Shown here piece after piece: positions 63,836 to 64,000 of a DNA stretch of 64,000 nucleotides. The notes beneath the pieces are model-generated. The model was not told where the DNA came from. It worked only from the letters and a program-made list of their open reading frames with translations, and made no database searches. Source of the stretch: Balanoglossus misakiensis (lineage: Eukaryota > Hemichordata); NCBI GenBank assembly GCA_040954595.2, contig CM082577.2, positions 16,306,001 to 16,370,000 of the forward strand. The letters run 5' to 3'. The position numbers and the translations under genes are program-made. Each line of letters opens with the position of its first letter. Position 1 is the stretch's first letter.

Positions 63836-64000
63836 AATTAGGGCACAAGCCAAGCAGGCTTGTGCCCTATTGGTATTACTGGGGTTTTTCATCTTTTTTT
63901 TTTTCTTGTGTAGTTTTTTTGCTCAGGTAGATCTTGAAAACGGCTGAACCTACAAATCTCAAACTTGGCACAATGGTGCAGGCCTATGAGAGCTGGTGCA
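63836..64000 (-). repeat. End of a hairpin-terminated repeat, continuing past the window
   Basis: GGGCACAAGCC and its inverse form a hairpin within the frame ATTAGGGC…GCCCTATTGG, the same end layout as the repeat at 6.2-7.64 kb, here in opposite orientation. The internal part is cut by the window edge. Confidence 0.6.

Overview
This window reads as nuclear DNA of an animal, most likely a marine invertebrate. The evidence is GT-AG intron-exon genes of an animal-specific family (ADP-ribosyl cyclase/CD38), an ANKRD9-like gene, a C2H2 zinc-finger gene, and a very dense and varied set of DNA transposons, hairpin repeats and LINE relics. No operons, tRNAs, rRNAs or CRISPR arrays were seen. The phylum cannot be fixed from the sequence alone: an echinoderm, hemichordate, amphioxus, mollusc or other lophotrochozoan would all fit.

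Layout. 0-11.5 kb: hairpin repeats, a TatD-nuclease-like fragment, and just downstream a broken gene whose protein matches the N-terminal zinc-binding part of RAG1, with a PHD-type finger at its far end (resembling the N-RAG-TP element known from sea slug). A composite repeat and a cyclin-box relic follow. 12-17 kb: a perfect-looking 2,483-bp tandem duplication. Each copy carries a Tc1-type transposon with an internally deleted transposase and a TatD-like exon. 17-25 kb: more TatD-like sequence, a transposon-type protein relic (21 kb), then again TatD-like sequence followed by a second RAG1-N-like exon (22.8-24.4 kb). 25-37 kb: dispersed repeats, LINE pieces on the minus strand, a satellite array, and a tyrosine-recombinase gene cut by a TIR element with a TAA target duplication. 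A TTAA-flanked MITE sits inside the LINE.

37.7-51 kb: one large inverted duplication (palindrome). Each arm holds a GGA-rich minisatellite, an ANKRD9-like ankyrin/SOCS-type gene between 31-bp inverted termini, and the 5' exons of a zinc-finger gene. The zinc-finger exon itself lies in the unique 1-kb centre. A 4.2-kb CACTA-like element (CACTG termini, 3-bp TCG target duplication) later inserted into the right arm only.

51.6-62 kb: two divergently transcribed ADP-ribosyl cyclase genes, the only clearly intact host genes. The minus-strand one can be read completely (7 exons, 330 aa, signal peptide, catalytic motifs, GPI-type tail). The plus-strand paralogue has conserved exons, but its 3' end is mixed with a repeat, so its last exons are uncertain. 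62-64 kb: an unrecognised minus-strand ORF and the end of another repeat copy.

The most noteworthy possibilities are: the repeated association of a TatD-like nuclease with a RAG1-N/PHD protein, which may be one mobile system; the recent palindrome with a mobile-looking ANKRD9 gene; and transposon insertions whose empty sites can be read directly from the sequence.
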